From contig CM060883.1 in NCBI GenBank assembly GCA_030762935.1, positions 53,962,001 to 54,026,000 on the forward strand: 64,000 nucleotides of DNA, read 5' to 3'. This document shows positions 45,965-58,534 of this stretch, one piece after another. Made by a program: the position numbers and the translations under genes. Under the pieces are notes generated by a model. It saw only the letters and a program-made list of their open reading frames with translations. It did no database searches and had not been told where the DNA came from. The stretch is from Hymenopus coronatus. Its lineage: Eukaryota; Arthropoda; Insecta; Mantodea; Hymenopodidae. Every line of letters begins with the position of its first letter. Position 1 is the stretch's first letter.

Positions 45965-46600
45965 AAACGAAAATACCATTAAATACCAAGCTTGTTATTT
46001 ACGATTTTTATCTTCCAATGATGCGACACGAAGATTTTTTTTAAACAAAAATAGCTCCACCACAAATTATTGTTTACATGGAAACATTTTTGAAAAGTTT
46101 GTTTTTTTTTTCAAAAATTGCTCTAACGATTTTAATTAAAATGCTCTATATTAAAATATTTATATAAAAATAAAATTATATATTTTGAATTTTCTGGGAA
46201 TACCTCTGAAGACACCTTTAATCTGGATGAGTTTTGCAGAATTTTGATAACGGTTAAACCGTAAGAGATAGACAAAAAATTAATATACATAAACGTAGAT
46301 TTGTTAAAATTTAAATTATGTCTTATACGTTTTCCTTGTACTATATTTTCTCAAACGGGACCATGCAAAGTGAACCGAACTTCAATTGTTACACATAGCG
46401 ACCAGTTATTTTTAAAGATTTGACTATCGCTTTAGCATAATGTATTTCCCTTTTCCCTTCTACTAACAAGGAAGAAAGTAATAAGACCAATTTTGCTAAT
46501 GTTAAATGTTAGCATCATGTAGATAAAAGAATAATCTTTTGTAAGAATAGTTTATTTTGGAACAGTTAGAGAAAGTTATGAGAATGGAACACTTCCGATT
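45965..46600 (-). repeat. Family A copy (minus), truncated at the right end
   Basis: Enters at accattaaataccaagcttg and ends atgagaatggaacacttccg. Confidence 0.65.
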
Positions 46601-46737
46601 TTTTAAAACGTATATAGGAATCTCAAAGCATTTATTTTCGGTGAAATTATCACATTTTTAGCTGAAATGCAATAAAAGGGTCGACTGATAAGTCCCGGGC
46701 CTCTCAATGAAAACAGAATTAAAAAAAAAAATGCTTT

Positions 46738-47038
46738 ATTTCTCAACATAATCTCCGGAAAGGCTAATACATTTTCATATTGGTGTTCTAATTTAATTAA
46801 ACCATGTCTGTAGGGCGATTTATTAAGGTCCTCAAAATAGCTGTTTACCGCATCAATGACCTCGTTGCTGTGAAATCTTCCTCCTTTAAGAATTTTTTTT
46901 GAGGTTTAGAAACAGGTGATAGTCGCTGAGTGCTACATCTGGCGAATAGGGTGGATGTTCAAGCAATTCGAACTTTAATTCGTACATTTTTCCTATTCCA
47001 ATGACTGAACGATGAGCTGGAGCATTGTCATGATGAAA

Positions 47039-47079
<41 letters not shown>

Positions 47080-47801
47080 CAGATGAGGTCTTTTTCTTTT
47101 CACCTCATCACTCAAACGTTGCAGTAAGCTTGCGTAGTAGTCACCAGTAATACTTTTACCTTTTTCCAAGTAATCAAAAAATAGTCTCCTGTGCATCTCA
47201 GAAAACACTCGCCATAGCCTCGTTAGCTGACAAAATTGACTTTGCGTTTTTTGGAGAGTTCACCTGGCGCAATCCACTATTTTGACTGTGGTTTACTTTC
47301 TGGAGTTTAGTGATGTATCCAAGTTTCATTCATGGTAATAAGCCGTCTCAAAAATTCACTGGGAGTTTTACGGTAGAGCTCTACATTCCTAACGGAAACA
47401 GTTTTTCTTAGCAACTTTTGATCAGGTGTCAACAAACTTGGCACCCATCTTGCACAGACCTTGTGAAAGCCCAAAACTTTGCTTAAACTATTACCTGCAC
47501 ATTCTTTTGACATGTTTGCAGCCTCTGCTATCTCACACAACTTTAATCTGTGGTCTTCCAGTACTAAACGATGCATTTTTTCAATGATCTTTGGAGTTGT
47601 CACTTCTACAGGGAGTCCAAAGCGAGGCTCATCACTAGTGCTCGTACATCCCATTTTAAGCTCTGCAACCTACCTTTTAATCATTGAATATGAAGGGGCA
47701 GAGTCTTTCATTGTACTGTCCATTTTCTCCTTGATTTCTTTACCCGTTAAGCCTTTCAAATGGAAGTATTTAATCACTGCTCGTTTTTCTAAATCCTCCA
47801 T
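46738..47801 (-). pseudogene. Mariner transposase, inactivated
   Basis: Starts MEDLEKRAVIKYFHLKGLTG at 47801. The N-terminal helix-turn-helix half is open except for one in-frame stop (where Trp is usual, before VAELKMG). The WVPxLLTPDQK motif is intact as WVPSLLTPDQK. The first catalytic motif reads MNETWIHH, with Asn in place of the catalytic Asp. Several stops follow. YLEKGKSITGDYYASLL is recognisable, then a 37-T run (47041-47077). HHDNAPAHRS follows and SDYHLF holds the third Asp. Length and order fit the family; the Asn change alone should abolish catalysis. Confidence 0.85.
47041..47077 (-). repeat. Poly(A) expansion inside the mariner transposase
   Basis: Lies exactly at the Lys-rich LAKKK stretch that precedes the HDNAPAH motif. 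A natural short A-run has grown to about 37. Confidence 0.95.
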
Positions 47802-47929
47802 TTTCGTTAAGACTCTAAAGTTGTCTTGTTTAAAATGCTGTCATTTGAAAACTAAGTCTAGTCTAGAGTCTACCGTCTAATTGGCCTAGTGGCGCCATAC
47901 TTTTCTTAGTAGGGAAAGTAAAAAATCTG

Positions 47930-48645
47930 CAATCAGAAGTTTGGAACAGAGGAAATTAATTAAATGGTATTCATGAATTAGTAAATTGACGGTATATTTT
48001 GGTACTGTGGACTTGAACATTCCATTGAAAAAGTTGGAGCAATGAGTGGGATGCGTGTGTCATTGCCTCTGGGCATTTAAACATTTAAAAGCTTTTTCGC
48101 GTGTTTTCTGCTGAATTACATTGCAATATTTAAATGGAGATACTTGGAAAACTTAAGGTACCAATCTTCATAAAGAATGAGTGAGACAAGAATCCTTAAT
48201 AGCGCCAAAAATAGCGTAATGTGGAATCCACTACAACTACTAAACCATTTATAAATGATTATCCAATCATCAATAACAAGCCAGAAGGGTAATGTTTCTT
48301 TAAGTTCTTAAGCTCTTTTGACTAGAATGCAATGTCTTGTATGCCTTCTTTTTCTGATGTGTATAAAGTTTTAAAGACAGTTTTTCTTTCCTCTGTACTT
48401 ATAGAGATAGTCTTTGCGTGACTGTACAACAATAGAAGATAAAATACAGATGGCCTTTAAAGTTGTCAGACCTGATGTTGGGGGATATAAAAAAATTACT
48501 AGTGATTTCTAGGTATTCAAGCTTGCAGTTCTTAGTAATATGGTTGTTACGCGAAGCCAATGTCATACATGTGTCTCAGTAAGATTAAGGGTTTTCTTTT
48601 CAGAGAGAGTAACAGTTTATATATAGAGACAAGAAAAATATTAGG
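47930..48645. other. Unassigned stretch
   Basis: Nothing recognisable. Confidence 0.4.
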
Positions 48646-48649
48646 GAAA

Positions 48650-49425
48650 AAACTGACGTGTTCCACCCACATGATTTTTTTCTACCTCTTCTGCAAACAG
48701 ACTGTTCCTACACAAGATTATTCTTTTATCTACATCATGCTAATGGTGATAAACATTACTAAAATTATCTTATTACTTTCTTCCTTGCAAGTAGAAGGAA
48801 TATAAGGCAGTACACCTACTTTTAAAAGCTGGTCACTGTGAGATGAAATTAAAATTTGGTTCTCTTTGCATTGTTCAGGAGGAAAACAAGAGATATGAAA
48901 CGAAGGGCTTCCCGTTCGAGGAAGTTTAACTAGTTTTAACGAGATATACCTTTTTTGCATAGTAAGCTTTTGTCTATCTCTTACAGTTTACCAGTTACAT
49001 AAAAGTCGTCCAGAGTGGTCCTCAAGATATACATTTAGTTTAACATGAAAATATCTTAAACATGTGGTACTTTAATAAAAATCTCTGGTGCCATTTTTGG
49101 GAAAATAAAGATTTTCGAAAAATGTTACATGTAAACGGTAGTTTTGAATTGGGGGAGGGGGTTATTATTGAAAACTTTCGTGTCTTATCCTTGGAAGTTG
49201 CTCAACTTGAATATCAATTTTGGTATTTAACCACCTGAGTTACACACACAGAGCACACACTCACGCACGCTCAAATGCACACGCATACATATCTTCATTT
49301 TTTGTCCGATTCAGGAGACCTCAACATTTATATTTTCGGTGAAATCCCGGCATTGGAATTTTGTGTGGAATACAATGCCTACTCTACCTACTACATATTT
49401 ACATAGTACATGTAGAGAAAGTAAA
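48650..49425 (+). mobile_element. Family A copy (plus)
   Basis: Runs from ctgacgtgttccacccacat to atgtagagaaagtaaaaag. Missing part of the left-middle block. Confidence 0.7.
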
Positions 49426-49469
49426 AAGGATTTGGAGGAGATTTACTTCATCGGTTTAATATATATATA

Positions 49470-50255
49470 TATAGGTTGAGTGAAATTCACATGACTTTCT
49501 GTAACTGTTCTACAATGCAGGTGGATAAGAGAAACACTAGACTGACGCTATGGTTTTGAAAATTCATTCTCTTTGCATGACCAGGATGAAAAAAAGTGAA
49601 TAACGTCTTCACGTTTCAGAAAAGTATCAATGTGTAAACTTTTAACCAATAACAAGGACTTTCTCTTAAATTATTAACTGCATTCAAAAGAAAGAAAGAA
49701 AAATTAATGAACTGAAGTTGTGTGTTAACGAGATTTACATAATTTGTGTGGTAAGGTTTTGTCTGTATGTTACGGTTAACGAGTTCCCAGAAAATTCAAG
49801 ATATACATTCTAATTTTTCTGTAAATGCCTTTAATATACAGTAATTTAATCAAGATGGTTAGAACAATTTTTGAGAAAATACGAATTTTGAAAAATGTTC
49901 TATGTAAATGATAGGTATTTGGGTGTCGGAAGATTTTCTAGTGCATCTTTGGAACATATTAAACATAAATACAAAATTTGGTATTTGTGCAACATTTTCT
50001 TGTGGGTTATGCGGACGCACGCACACACAGGCACGCATGCACAAAAAGACACATGGACCTTTTGCTGAAATGATTGTTTTGTATGCCAAGTTAGGTATTT
50101 ATCCAACGTTTCATTTTTAAGTTATACAAACACACACACACGCTCACTCAAAGATACGCGAGCCTTTTGCTAAAAATGCTTTTTTCGGATTCAGCAGCCC
50201 CAAAACATAATTCCAGCGAAATCTGATATCAAATATTTGGGGTGAAATAAACTCC
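49470..50255 (+). mobile_element. Family A copy (plus), diverged, partial duplication
   Basis: Runs from gtgaaattcacatgactttc to tatttggggtgaaataaac. The palindrome/CA segment occurs twice (about 49970-50055 and 50085-50180), and the end hairpin is missing. Confidence 0.6.
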
Positions 50256-50259
50256 GCGA

Positions 50260-50525
50260 CAAAAAAAAAAGTATGTATGTCGGAATACATTAACTTGCTA
50301 TAAGATATTATGGTAGGCGTTTGTTGTCAGGGAGATATGTAGGCTATGTTGAGTGTTTTGCTTTTATAAACAAACCATTGTAGCCGAATATGTGAAATTA
50401 TTAGTTATGTATTGAAAGTCTCAATTATAGAAAAATGATCTCAATAATTTTGTGATTCATTGTTATTATTTCTTTATTTTTACATGTCGTGAGAGTAAGT
50501 GGGGTAGTCATATTTTTATCTTAAA
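50260..50525. other. Unassigned spacer
   Basis: May include the lost left end of the following Tc1 relic; no inverted repeat was found. Confidence 0.35.
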
Positions 50526-50529
50526 AGCA

Positions 50530-51400
50530 TGGGATTTGAAGATGTAGCTCTAGCGGTAGAAACGAAATGGACGCAGTGAACGTCACACTGCAAATGTGAT
50601 GAATATGGCTAGAAGCACAATCCATGATCTATAAAACGGTTTAGATAGACACCAGAATACATGAGCAGACCAGGTTCGGGTCGTCCGAGACATAAATCAA
50701 AGTGAAGACAGGTACAAATTGTTTAAACAAGAATGGTCACCCGATTTCGGCCAAAAAGAAGTCGGTGAACTGATATCCAGTAGACCTGCAACTGCTCAGG
50801 ATGCATCGAATTAAACCATTGCGTGTTGCAAATGGTCATAGAAGCTTGAGAAGTGAACAGTAGAGTTGTGTTCTATTCACAGGCGAATCCCGTTTTAATC
50901 TGCGCTCAACTGATGGGCGTGGAAGAGTTTGGAAACAGAGGGGAGTACGATTTGCACAATGCTGCCTGCATCTAAAAGTTACCAAACGAAGGAGGTGTAG
51001 TGATGATTTGGCCAGGAGTCTCTATGAATGCTCGTACTGAGTTAGATTTGGTAGAAAATGGAAATCTAACAGCTCATATGTACATAAATGTATGTTTGGC
51101 TACTCATGTTGTACCATTTGACCCATTTAAATGCACGACAATTCACTTCACACGTTGCTCACGTGGTCATAAATTATGTCCAAGAAGCGGGAATCCATAT
51201 TTTATCATGGCTAGCAAGGAGTCCCGACTTGAACATGAAACGTGTGTTAAGACTCAAGACTGCAGCGACCAAAAACCTTACAGGAGTTGAGGCGAGCTCT
51301 TCTTGAGAATGAGAGCGTATTCAAAAAACCTTTGCTAACCTGATCGAAAGCATGCCAAGATGTATGAATTGTTATTCAGGCCAGAGGAAGTAACGCCCCT
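50530..51400 (+). pseudogene. Heavily decayed Tc1-like transposase
   Basis: Plus-strand fragments in order: SRPGSGRPRH (linker, about 50668), VVFxxGESRFNLRSTDGRGRVW (about 50862-50930), MHDN followed by HTL (about 51131), SKKxEIHILSWLARSPDLN (about 51180-51235). These match the Tc1 order of linker, first catalytic Asp, second Asp, third Glu. The first Asp reads Gly, and the segment with the catalytic Glu after PDLN is missing. Stops and frame changes are everywhere. It is the oldest-looking transposase here and is a different lineage from the two elements at 21-24.6 kb. Confidence 0.75.
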
Positions 51401-51635
51401 TGTTTAAATCGCCTGAAAGGTCCTCACAAAAATGCTTATGAGGACTTGCTCTTGTAAGATTTCTGTTAAGCTTTTGTTTCTATTTACTGTAATTCAGTGT
51501 AATTTAAAGTGCCTAATAAAACAATCGCTTGTTTAAATAGACATTCGTTCATTTTATAACAATGTCTTAAATATGTCAACAATGTAAATCAAAATATAAT
51601 CAAATATATAAGTGTCCTATTTGTTGCATCCATAA

Positions 51636-51850
51636 CTTCATCTACTTACTGTTGTACAAACTATTACCACACGCTTATTGTCATATAAATTGAGATAAAC
51701 ATATGCAGAAATTGTCTTATGGCACATTTCCTTGAAGGAACAAAGGGAATAAAAGATTATACGCTTAAAACGAACGTCATGTCTTCTAAAAGCTAAACTA
51801 TTTAATGGTTTGGAAATTCCGTTCTCTTTGCTTGCCAGTGTGGGGGGAGG
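51636..51850 (+). repeat. Family A left fragment (plus)
   Basis: From ttgagataaacatatgcaga (internal) with poor flanks; ends gttctctttgcttgccag. Confidence 0.55.
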
Positions 51851-51959
51851 GGAAACCATCACGAAGTTTTAGAGTTGGGTGCTGGCACGCGCGCGCGCTA
51901 AACAAGGTCTTTCTGCAGCGTCTTTAAAGATGAGAACTTTATTGAAACTGAATGTTTTA

Positions 51960-52192
51960 TTTATGGACACTCTTCTCGTAACTACTCTGTTTCTTAGCGT
52001 TCCATTTTATATTGAGCGTGAAATACTGGAAATCTTTCTCATAGTGCGAGGTTCTTTTACGTGCCATAACTCTACGGAGGAAGTTATGGCGAGGATTTTT
52101 ACTCCCGAAAAACATCCATCGCCCTCCCACCGGGTTTTAAATCCGCGATCTCGGAACTAGGGACTTGCATGGTACCCCTAGACCACGGAGGA
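51960..52192 (-). mobile_element. tRNA-derived SINE related to 3402-3677
   Basis: Minus-strand head: tccgtggtctaggggta as A-box region and ggatttaaaacccgg at the B-box. The body shares gcgaggttcttttac and a gcgtgaaa segment with the SINE at 3402-3677. Head bases suggest a different tRNA ancestor or strong divergence. Confidence 0.65.
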
Positions 52193-52194
52193 TG

Positions 52195-53120
52195 ACGTTG
52201 AGTAGAGCACGTGGGTCAACAGTTACTTGGGGAACTGTAGAACTCCAATCGCAAAGCAAGCATAAGGAACAAACATACATTTAGGTGCCATAAAACTGTT
52301 TGTTTATGTTTTAATTTGTATTAATTTCAGAAATAGTTATTTTTCTACAACCGAGCGTAATTGAGTAGTTTACGAGCTATTTCAGATCGCAATGTTGAAT
52401 TTTACGGAATCCATGCACAAAGAAGTGCAGAAAGCGTAAAAAAAATTTCTTCCAACTTTACGCTCACCAAAAAAATTCACGATATAAGTGTATATACATC
52501 GGTTATAATAGACCGTGACAAACCAATATTATTGTTGTTCTGTGATGTATTTTGAGAAAATGACAGATTTTGAGAATTATGATATGCTTAGAGTTGCGAA
52601 AGAAGCACAATTAAATTTACTACCTGCCCCAACGCTGCTAAATAAATAACTATCTATAATCCTTGGTGAATGGCTCAAACTTAACCTCAAATTTATTTCA
52701 CCTTTCGTTGCTTTTCTTTTAAATCAGAAAATTCTCGAGCGTAAAGTTTCTATTTGACTCTCGCGTGGTTGTAAAACTTGACTGCGTCTCGTTTCACAAT
52801 ATTCCCGCTTGAATCAAAAACTATAACTTTACGCTCTTACATTATAAATAGCTATTATGATTCATGCGTTAAATGTTCATCGCTCCTCAAATTTTACTAT
52901 TCGCAAAATAAATATGTAAAAATAACTTGTTAATTTGTGTTGTACCCCTACTGTTATTATTAGTATTATTGTTATTATTATTACTATTATTATTAATATT
53001 ATTCAATAAATGTTAAAGTATAAAATATTCAGCTGAAATTTGTGTGGAAATATGGAAATAGCAATATAATTTCAACGTGCTCATTGATAAGGTAAGATGC
53101 TGACAATGTAAATTTTCTGT
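52195..53120. other. Unassigned A+T-rich stretch
   Basis: Contains an ATT-rich microsatellite (52953-53003). No gene recognised. Confidence 0.4.
52953..53003 (+). repeat. Imperfect (ATT)n microsatellite
   Basis: ATT units with gtt, act and aat variants. Confidence 0.9.
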
Positions 53121-53123
53121 AAT

Positions 53124-53205
53124 AATTGCACGAGTGGCGTTTCATCTTATTGATAATTTGCGGGTTCGCAAAATTATGCTGGTAAGATGAAACCCGAGTG
53201 CAATT
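53124..53205. repeat. Cruciform-type double inverted repeat
   Basis: The outer arm aattgcacgagtggcgtttc...tta returns as taagatgaaacccgagtgca. Inside it, aatttgcg and cgcaaaatt form a second stem around ggtt. The whole can fold as one long hairpin with an internal asymmetry of three bases. No TA or TTAA duplication is obvious. Confidence 0.6.
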
Positions 53206-53209
53206 TGAT

Positions 53210-54103
53210 AAGACTGTTTCACGATTAAACTTAAATAACTGACGAAATAAAAGTTCTTACGTAAAACTATAACATTTATTATAAACACATAAAAAGCTTA
53301 TTATTATCTTTTCTTGCTAAGTTAGTTACAGCAAACATCTAAATGATAAATGCTACTGATCTAATGGTTGAAAACTATTGAGAATGAAGATAATAATAAA
53401 AATAAAAATTCAGTAATATAACATGTTAGTTCATAATGACACATTACACAAATCTTTTAAAATTGATTCCAAATATATCTTCTGCTCTTTTCCGATTTTA
53501 GGGGGGGAAGAGGTTGGAATAATTTATAAAATAATATGTATTATTGTAACTTGGCCGAATTGGAGTTTCAATTTGCTGCTTAACAGTCATGACGTAATCA
53601 TTGCATACTGAGTTTATTTAACGTGTTCAGTATCGATGAGACGTCCTATTGGATAAGACGCTTCCTCTAGTGTGGTGTTTTCGCCTAAGATAATTTAGTA
53701 ATTTAACATATTTTTATTTCATTGGTTCATTTTCTGATTACGTCACAAAAGTTGTGTAGTTAGTGTAATACATTTCCCCCTACCTTTCTTTTTATTTTTT
53801 CTTGTAATGTTATCTTGCACCACAGAAGAAATTTGTTGTCTCTGCTTGCAAAACATTCGGGTTCTGCCGAATCAATTTCAAAGTCATTGAAATTGTCTGC
53901 CTTAAAATTAATCGATACAAAGCCTGCGGTTATAGGTATACCTATAGTTTACTTTGCTATATATAATTTCTGTTGTAAGAAACGAGAGTTGTAACAATGG
54001 AACGTTTTAAATTTTTATTCCACTGATAGTTATGTCAATTTTCTAATAGAAGTTTGTGTTAAAATCTCTATTGTCACCTGCCTAAATAAAAAATAAATAA
54101 ATA
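53210..54103. other. Unassigned stretch
   Basis: No recognisable feature beyond the symmetric tataggtatacctata at about 53932. Confidence 0.4.
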
Positions 54104-54106
54104 ATT

Positions 54107-54860
54107 CCTGGGTGTTCCATTCACATGACTTTTTCTGCCCATTCTGATACAACTTATTGTTACAACATTTTATTCTTATCTCAGCTTCGTGCTAGTTGAG
54201 ATAACTTTAGCGGAAATAGTTGTATTATTTAGTTCCTTTTAAGTAAAAGGGAAATAGGATAATACAGTAGACGAAAGCAGTAGTCAAATCTTTGAAAACC
54301 CCTTCTCTTTGCATTACCGGGATGAGAAAGATGAATAACACCATTTGACAAAAATCTAAGAGTTGAAAGTTTTAAAATAAATAACAAGGAATACCTCGGA
54401 TATGGTTAATTCTACAAAATTTTGTTTTTCTAACGAGATCTATACTTGTTGAGTAGTAGGTTTTGTCTCTTACTGTTTACAGTTATGCAAAAGTCATTCA
54501 GAATGAAGAGACCTTCAGAGGCTATTCCCAACAAATACAAGATATTCATTTTAATGTGCGATACTTTAATCAAAATCGTTAGAGCCATTTTTTATAAAAA
54601 AAAAAACAAAAAAAAAAAAACTTCCATGTAATTAAAGGGTAGTTTGGGGTGGAGGTATTTTCCTGTAATTTGGTATTTAATGGACTTTTTGATTTTGAGT
54701 TATGCTGCCCACAGACACACTTACACTTACACACAAGGACCTTTTTAAAAATGTTTTTATTCAGGTATTTTCAAAATATGTATTTCCGGTGAAATCTCCG
54801 TGTCGAATTTTTGGATGGAATTCATACTACGTACATAGTGCCGGTAGAAAGTAAAAATAA
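54107..54860 (+). mobile_element. Family A copy (plus)
   Basis: Runs from ctgggtgttccattcacatg to gtgccggtagaaagtaaaa, with an internal A-run at 54595-54620. Confidence 0.7.
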
Positions 54861-54895
54861 CCAGTTTTGTTATGCACTTTCACATAACGTGTACG

Positions 54896-54927
54896 CTCCT
54901 AGTTTTTACTGAGGTAAAAACTAGGAG
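54896..54927. repeat. Perfect 14-bp stem hairpin
   Basis: ctcctagtttttac, loop tgag, gtaaaaactaggag. Too short and without a T-tract to be called a terminator. Confidence 0.8.
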
Positions 54928-55149
54928 AAAGGCCAATATAGATGTGAATAATGGTTGAGTGATGGACAGGGGGAAATATATTTATAGGTGAGAATAATAA
55001 GATAAAGAGAGGAGTTAGAAACAGAGAATAATAATGTTCGTGGCTAACACAACACGCGAGTGGAACTACATTTCTGCCAGTTCAGAAATAAACAAAAAAC
55101 AATCCCATGAATAGCTGTATTCGTATATAAACGAAAAGAAAAGAAAAAA

Positions 55150-55612
55150 GCTGATGTGTTCCATTCAGATGACTTTCTCTACCTCTCTGCAACAAATTAT
55201 TGTTAAAAAGCTTATGCTTCTATTTACTTCATGTTAAAAATTAGCAGAAATAGTCTTATTACTTGCTTCCTTGTAAGTAGAAGCGAAATAATGGAGTAGC
55301 ATAGGTTGAAGTGATAATCAAAAGTTGCTTGCTATGTGACTGAAGTTCCTTTGTATGGACAGGAGTTGACAAATCCTTGTATGAGAAAAGTGTAAGTTTT
55401 CAAAACTGCAACCAAAAATAAAAAACGATCAACTCCACGAAAAAAATGTATATAACATAAATTGTGTGTTTTAATGTGCTTAAAATGCTTTTTTTTTTAT
55501 TCAGGGGGACCAAAAATATGTATTTCCGGTGAAACCTCGGTATCGAATTTTGGGTGCATTACAATACCTTCTCAATACACTATGTACATAGTATGTGCAG
55601 AGAAAGTACACA
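55150..55612 (+). mobile_element. Family A copy (plus), central deletion
   Basis: Runs from ctgatgtgttccattcagat. The middle is deleted between gttttaatgtgct and taaaatgctttttttt. Ends gtgcagagaaagtac. Confidence 0.7.
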
Positions 55613-55654
55613 TCTGACTATATTAAATTGTGTTAAAGCTACTTACATTTTTAC

Positions 55655-56515
55655 TTTCTCTACATGTACTGTGTCCATAGTGTATAGAGAGGGTATGGTA
55701 ATGCACCAAAAAATTCGATACCAAGATTTCACCGGAAATACATGATCTGAGACCCCCCGAATAAAAAAAAAATTAGAAAAATGTCCGTGTGTGTGTGTGT
55801 GTGTCTGTCTGTCTGTCTGTCTGTGGGCAGCATAACTCTAAAATAAAAAGACCGTTAAATACCAAAGTCAGTATTTAAGTTCGGTATCTTCCAAGGATGC
55901 GACACGAAGATTTTAAAAAAAAAACTCCCGCCCTCAATCACGCTTTACATGGAACTTTTCTAAAAAGTTGGATTTTCTCAAAAATGGCTCTAACGATTTT
56001 GATTGAAATGTCGTATATTAAAGATATTTACCCGACAAATAAAATGTATATCTTGAATTTTCCGGAAATAACCTCTTAAGACTATTTTGTATGAATTTTA
56101 CGAAAATTTGCGTAACTGCTAAACCGTAAGAGATGGACAAAAACTTACTACACCTGAAAATATAGAGCACATTAAAGCACACAAATTATGTTCTCTACAT
56201 TTTTTCGTGGAGTATATCGTTTTTAAGATGTTCCTTGTTTTTGGTGTCAGCTTATACTTTCTCATAAAGGAATTTGACAACTCCTATCCATACAAGAAAA
56301 GAACTTCAGTCACATAGTAACCAGCTTTTGGCTATCACTTTAACTTATGATACTCCTTATTTCGCTTCTACTTACAAGGAAGGAAGTACTAAGACGATTT
56401 CTGCTAATTTTTTTCTCGATTATCTTGAAGTAAGTAGAAGAATAAGCTTTTTAACAATAATTTGTTGCAGAGATGTGGAGACAGTCATGTGAATGAAACA
56501 CATTAGATTTTTTAA
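55655..56515 (-). mobile_element. Family A copy (minus), well preserved
   Basis: Runs from tactttctctacatgtactg to gaatgaaacacattagattt. The CA site reads (GT)n(CTGT)n at 55789-55823. Confidence 0.8.
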
Positions 56516-56519
56516 AGAT

Positions 56520-57005
56520 CAAATGTTATCTAACATTAACCGCCATAAGAATTTTCTAAGCTAAGAAGTATTAAATAGAAGTTCTACCATTTTACACCCG
56601 CAGTACACGGTGATCACACGAGAATTAAAATGTTAGTGGACATTGTGAGAAAGGCACTGAGCTAGATAGACATCGAAAACAGAGCAAAGAAGCACTTAGC
56701 AATACGGCAGCCAAGAAAGAGCGGATTACTGGTCCCTTTCAGTGCCCGAACTACTATTGGAAGCAAGCTCCGTTCCGTAATCCTTTCGTACTCTGCTCTA
56801 CTCAAAGGATATAAGCATGTATTTGCGGAATCCCACAAAATAGAGTCGCAGAATGTGTAGGTGCAGTGGCCAACGTTTAGGGCGCGGTGCAAAAGCGAAC
56901 ACTTTTATAGGATGTTACAGAATTCAACGGTACGCAATTCATGAACAGTAGAGAAAATATAGAACAAATATTCTTGAACAGGAAATGTTTTAGTATTTCA
57001 GTTAT
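56520..57005. other. Unassigned stretch
   Basis: A 76-codon minus frame (56662-56892) has no recognised domain. Confidence 0.35.
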
Positions 57006-57014
57006 TAGTTGTGT

Positions 57015-57640
57015 GTACTAGTTTTCTCTCAAAGATTTTCAAGAAAATCCATCCACCACAAACTACCCTTTATATGGAAAGCATTTTGAACATTTTGTTT
57101 TTCTCAAAAATGGCTCTAACGATTTTTATTAACATACCGTACATGAAAGATATGAATATCACAATTAAAAATTGTATTTTTAATTTTCTGAGGATAGCCT
57201 CTGGATGAGTTTTGCAGACCTTTTCATAATGGTTAAACCTTAAGAAGTAGACAAAACTTACTACAAAACACCCTAGGTATCGTTAAAGCACATCGTTTTT
57301 GTGTAGAGCTGACCGTTTCTGAGATATTCCTTTTTCTTGATTTCAATTTTAAACTACTTTTCTCAAACCGCAAGTGATGTTTCATTTAATCTCTACTGAT
57401 TTACTGCAGGCCATGCAAAGCGAAGCGAACTTCCATTGTTTCACATAGGACCAGGTTTTAAAAGATTTGACGATCTACGAGGCTTAGTGTACTTCCTTAT
57501 GTCCCTCGTACTTACAAGGAAGCGAGCGATAAGACAATTTCTGCTAATGTTTACCTTCATTAGCATGTCTGGATAAAGGAATAACCTTTTGTAAGGAAGT
57601 TTGTTTATGTGACAGCTAGAGAAAGTCATGTGAATGGAAC
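57015..57640 (-). repeat. Family A copy (minus), right end missing
   Basis: Begins at gattttcaagaaaatccatc and ends gtcatgtgaatggaacatat. Confidence 0.7.
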
Positions 57641-57649
57641 ATATGAGAG

Positions 57650-58530
57650 TTTTACTTTCTCTGGCACGCATATACAATGTACGTAGTGGATACTGGAATG
57701 TATTCCACCCAAAAATTCGAGTCGAGGTTTCACTGAAAATGTATGTTTTGGGGTCCCCTGAGTCCGCAAAAAGCATTTTTAGAAAAAGGTGCGTGTGTGT
57801 CTGTGTGCGTGTGTGTGTCTATGGACAGCATGGCTCAAAAACGAAAAAACCGTTAAATACAAAACTTGGTATTTAGGTTTGGTATCTTCCAAGAATGTAA
57901 CACAAGATTTTCAAGAAAATCGCCCTCCCCTACACCACAAACTACCCTGTACATGGAAAATTCTTGGAAAATTATTTTCTAAAAATGCCTCTTAACGATT
58001 TTGATTTAAATCTCGTATGTCAAAGATATTTACATCCCAAATAAAGTGTATATCTTGAATTTTCTGGAAATAGCCTCTGTAAACCTCTTTATTCTGGATG
58101 AATTTTGCCGAATTTTGCTTAACCGTTAAGCCGTAAGAAATAAACAAAAACTTACTGTTTAAAAATGTAAATCTCGCCAAAACACACGATTTATGTCCTT
58201 TACGTTTTTGTTGTGGAGGTAACCGTTTCCGAGATATTCCTTCTTTTCCCAGACAGGAAGTGTCCGCTTTTCTGTTGTTCTACTCCTGGTCAATCAAGGA
58301 AGCGATTTGCAATGGCAATCGCATAACGACGGCATTTAACATTTGACTATCACTTTAACATAACACATTCCTTTAGTTCTCTTCTTCTTATAGGGAACAA
58401 GTAATAAGAGCATTTTGTTAACGTTTATCTCGATTAGCATGGTGTAGAAAGAAGAAGAATCTTTTGCAAGAAATTTGTAGAGCAGCTAGAGAAACTCATG
58501 TGAATGGAACACGTCAGATTTTGTTCCCTA
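57650..58530 (-). mobile_element. Family A copy (minus), head-to-tail with the previous
   Basis: Starts ttttactttctctggcacgc 10 bp after the previous copy's end and finishes gtgaatggaacacgtcagat. Confidence 0.75.
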
Positions 58531-58534
58531 GCAC

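Larger units (their letters stand above)
46675..47897 (-). mobile_element. Mariner-like transposon, nearly full length
   Basis: 1223 bp between duplicated TA (46673-46674; 47898-47899), inserted in a family A end. Outer sequences gggtcgactgataagtc and ggcgccactaggcc (minus sense) match each other only weakly, so the terminal inverted repeats have decayed. It encodes a single transposase relic on the minus strand. Confidence 0.8.
46610..47925 (+). repeat. Family A right end split by a mariner element
   Basis: 46610-46674 (cgtatataggaatctcaaag to gctgaaatgcaata) continues at 47898 (tacttttcttagtaggga) to aaagtaaaa. The two pieces rejoin at a TA, the standard mariner target. Confidence 0.7.

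Noticed and set aside
54896..54927. Rho-independent terminator
   Set aside because: The hairpin is perfect but lacks a T-tract and the genome is not bacterial.
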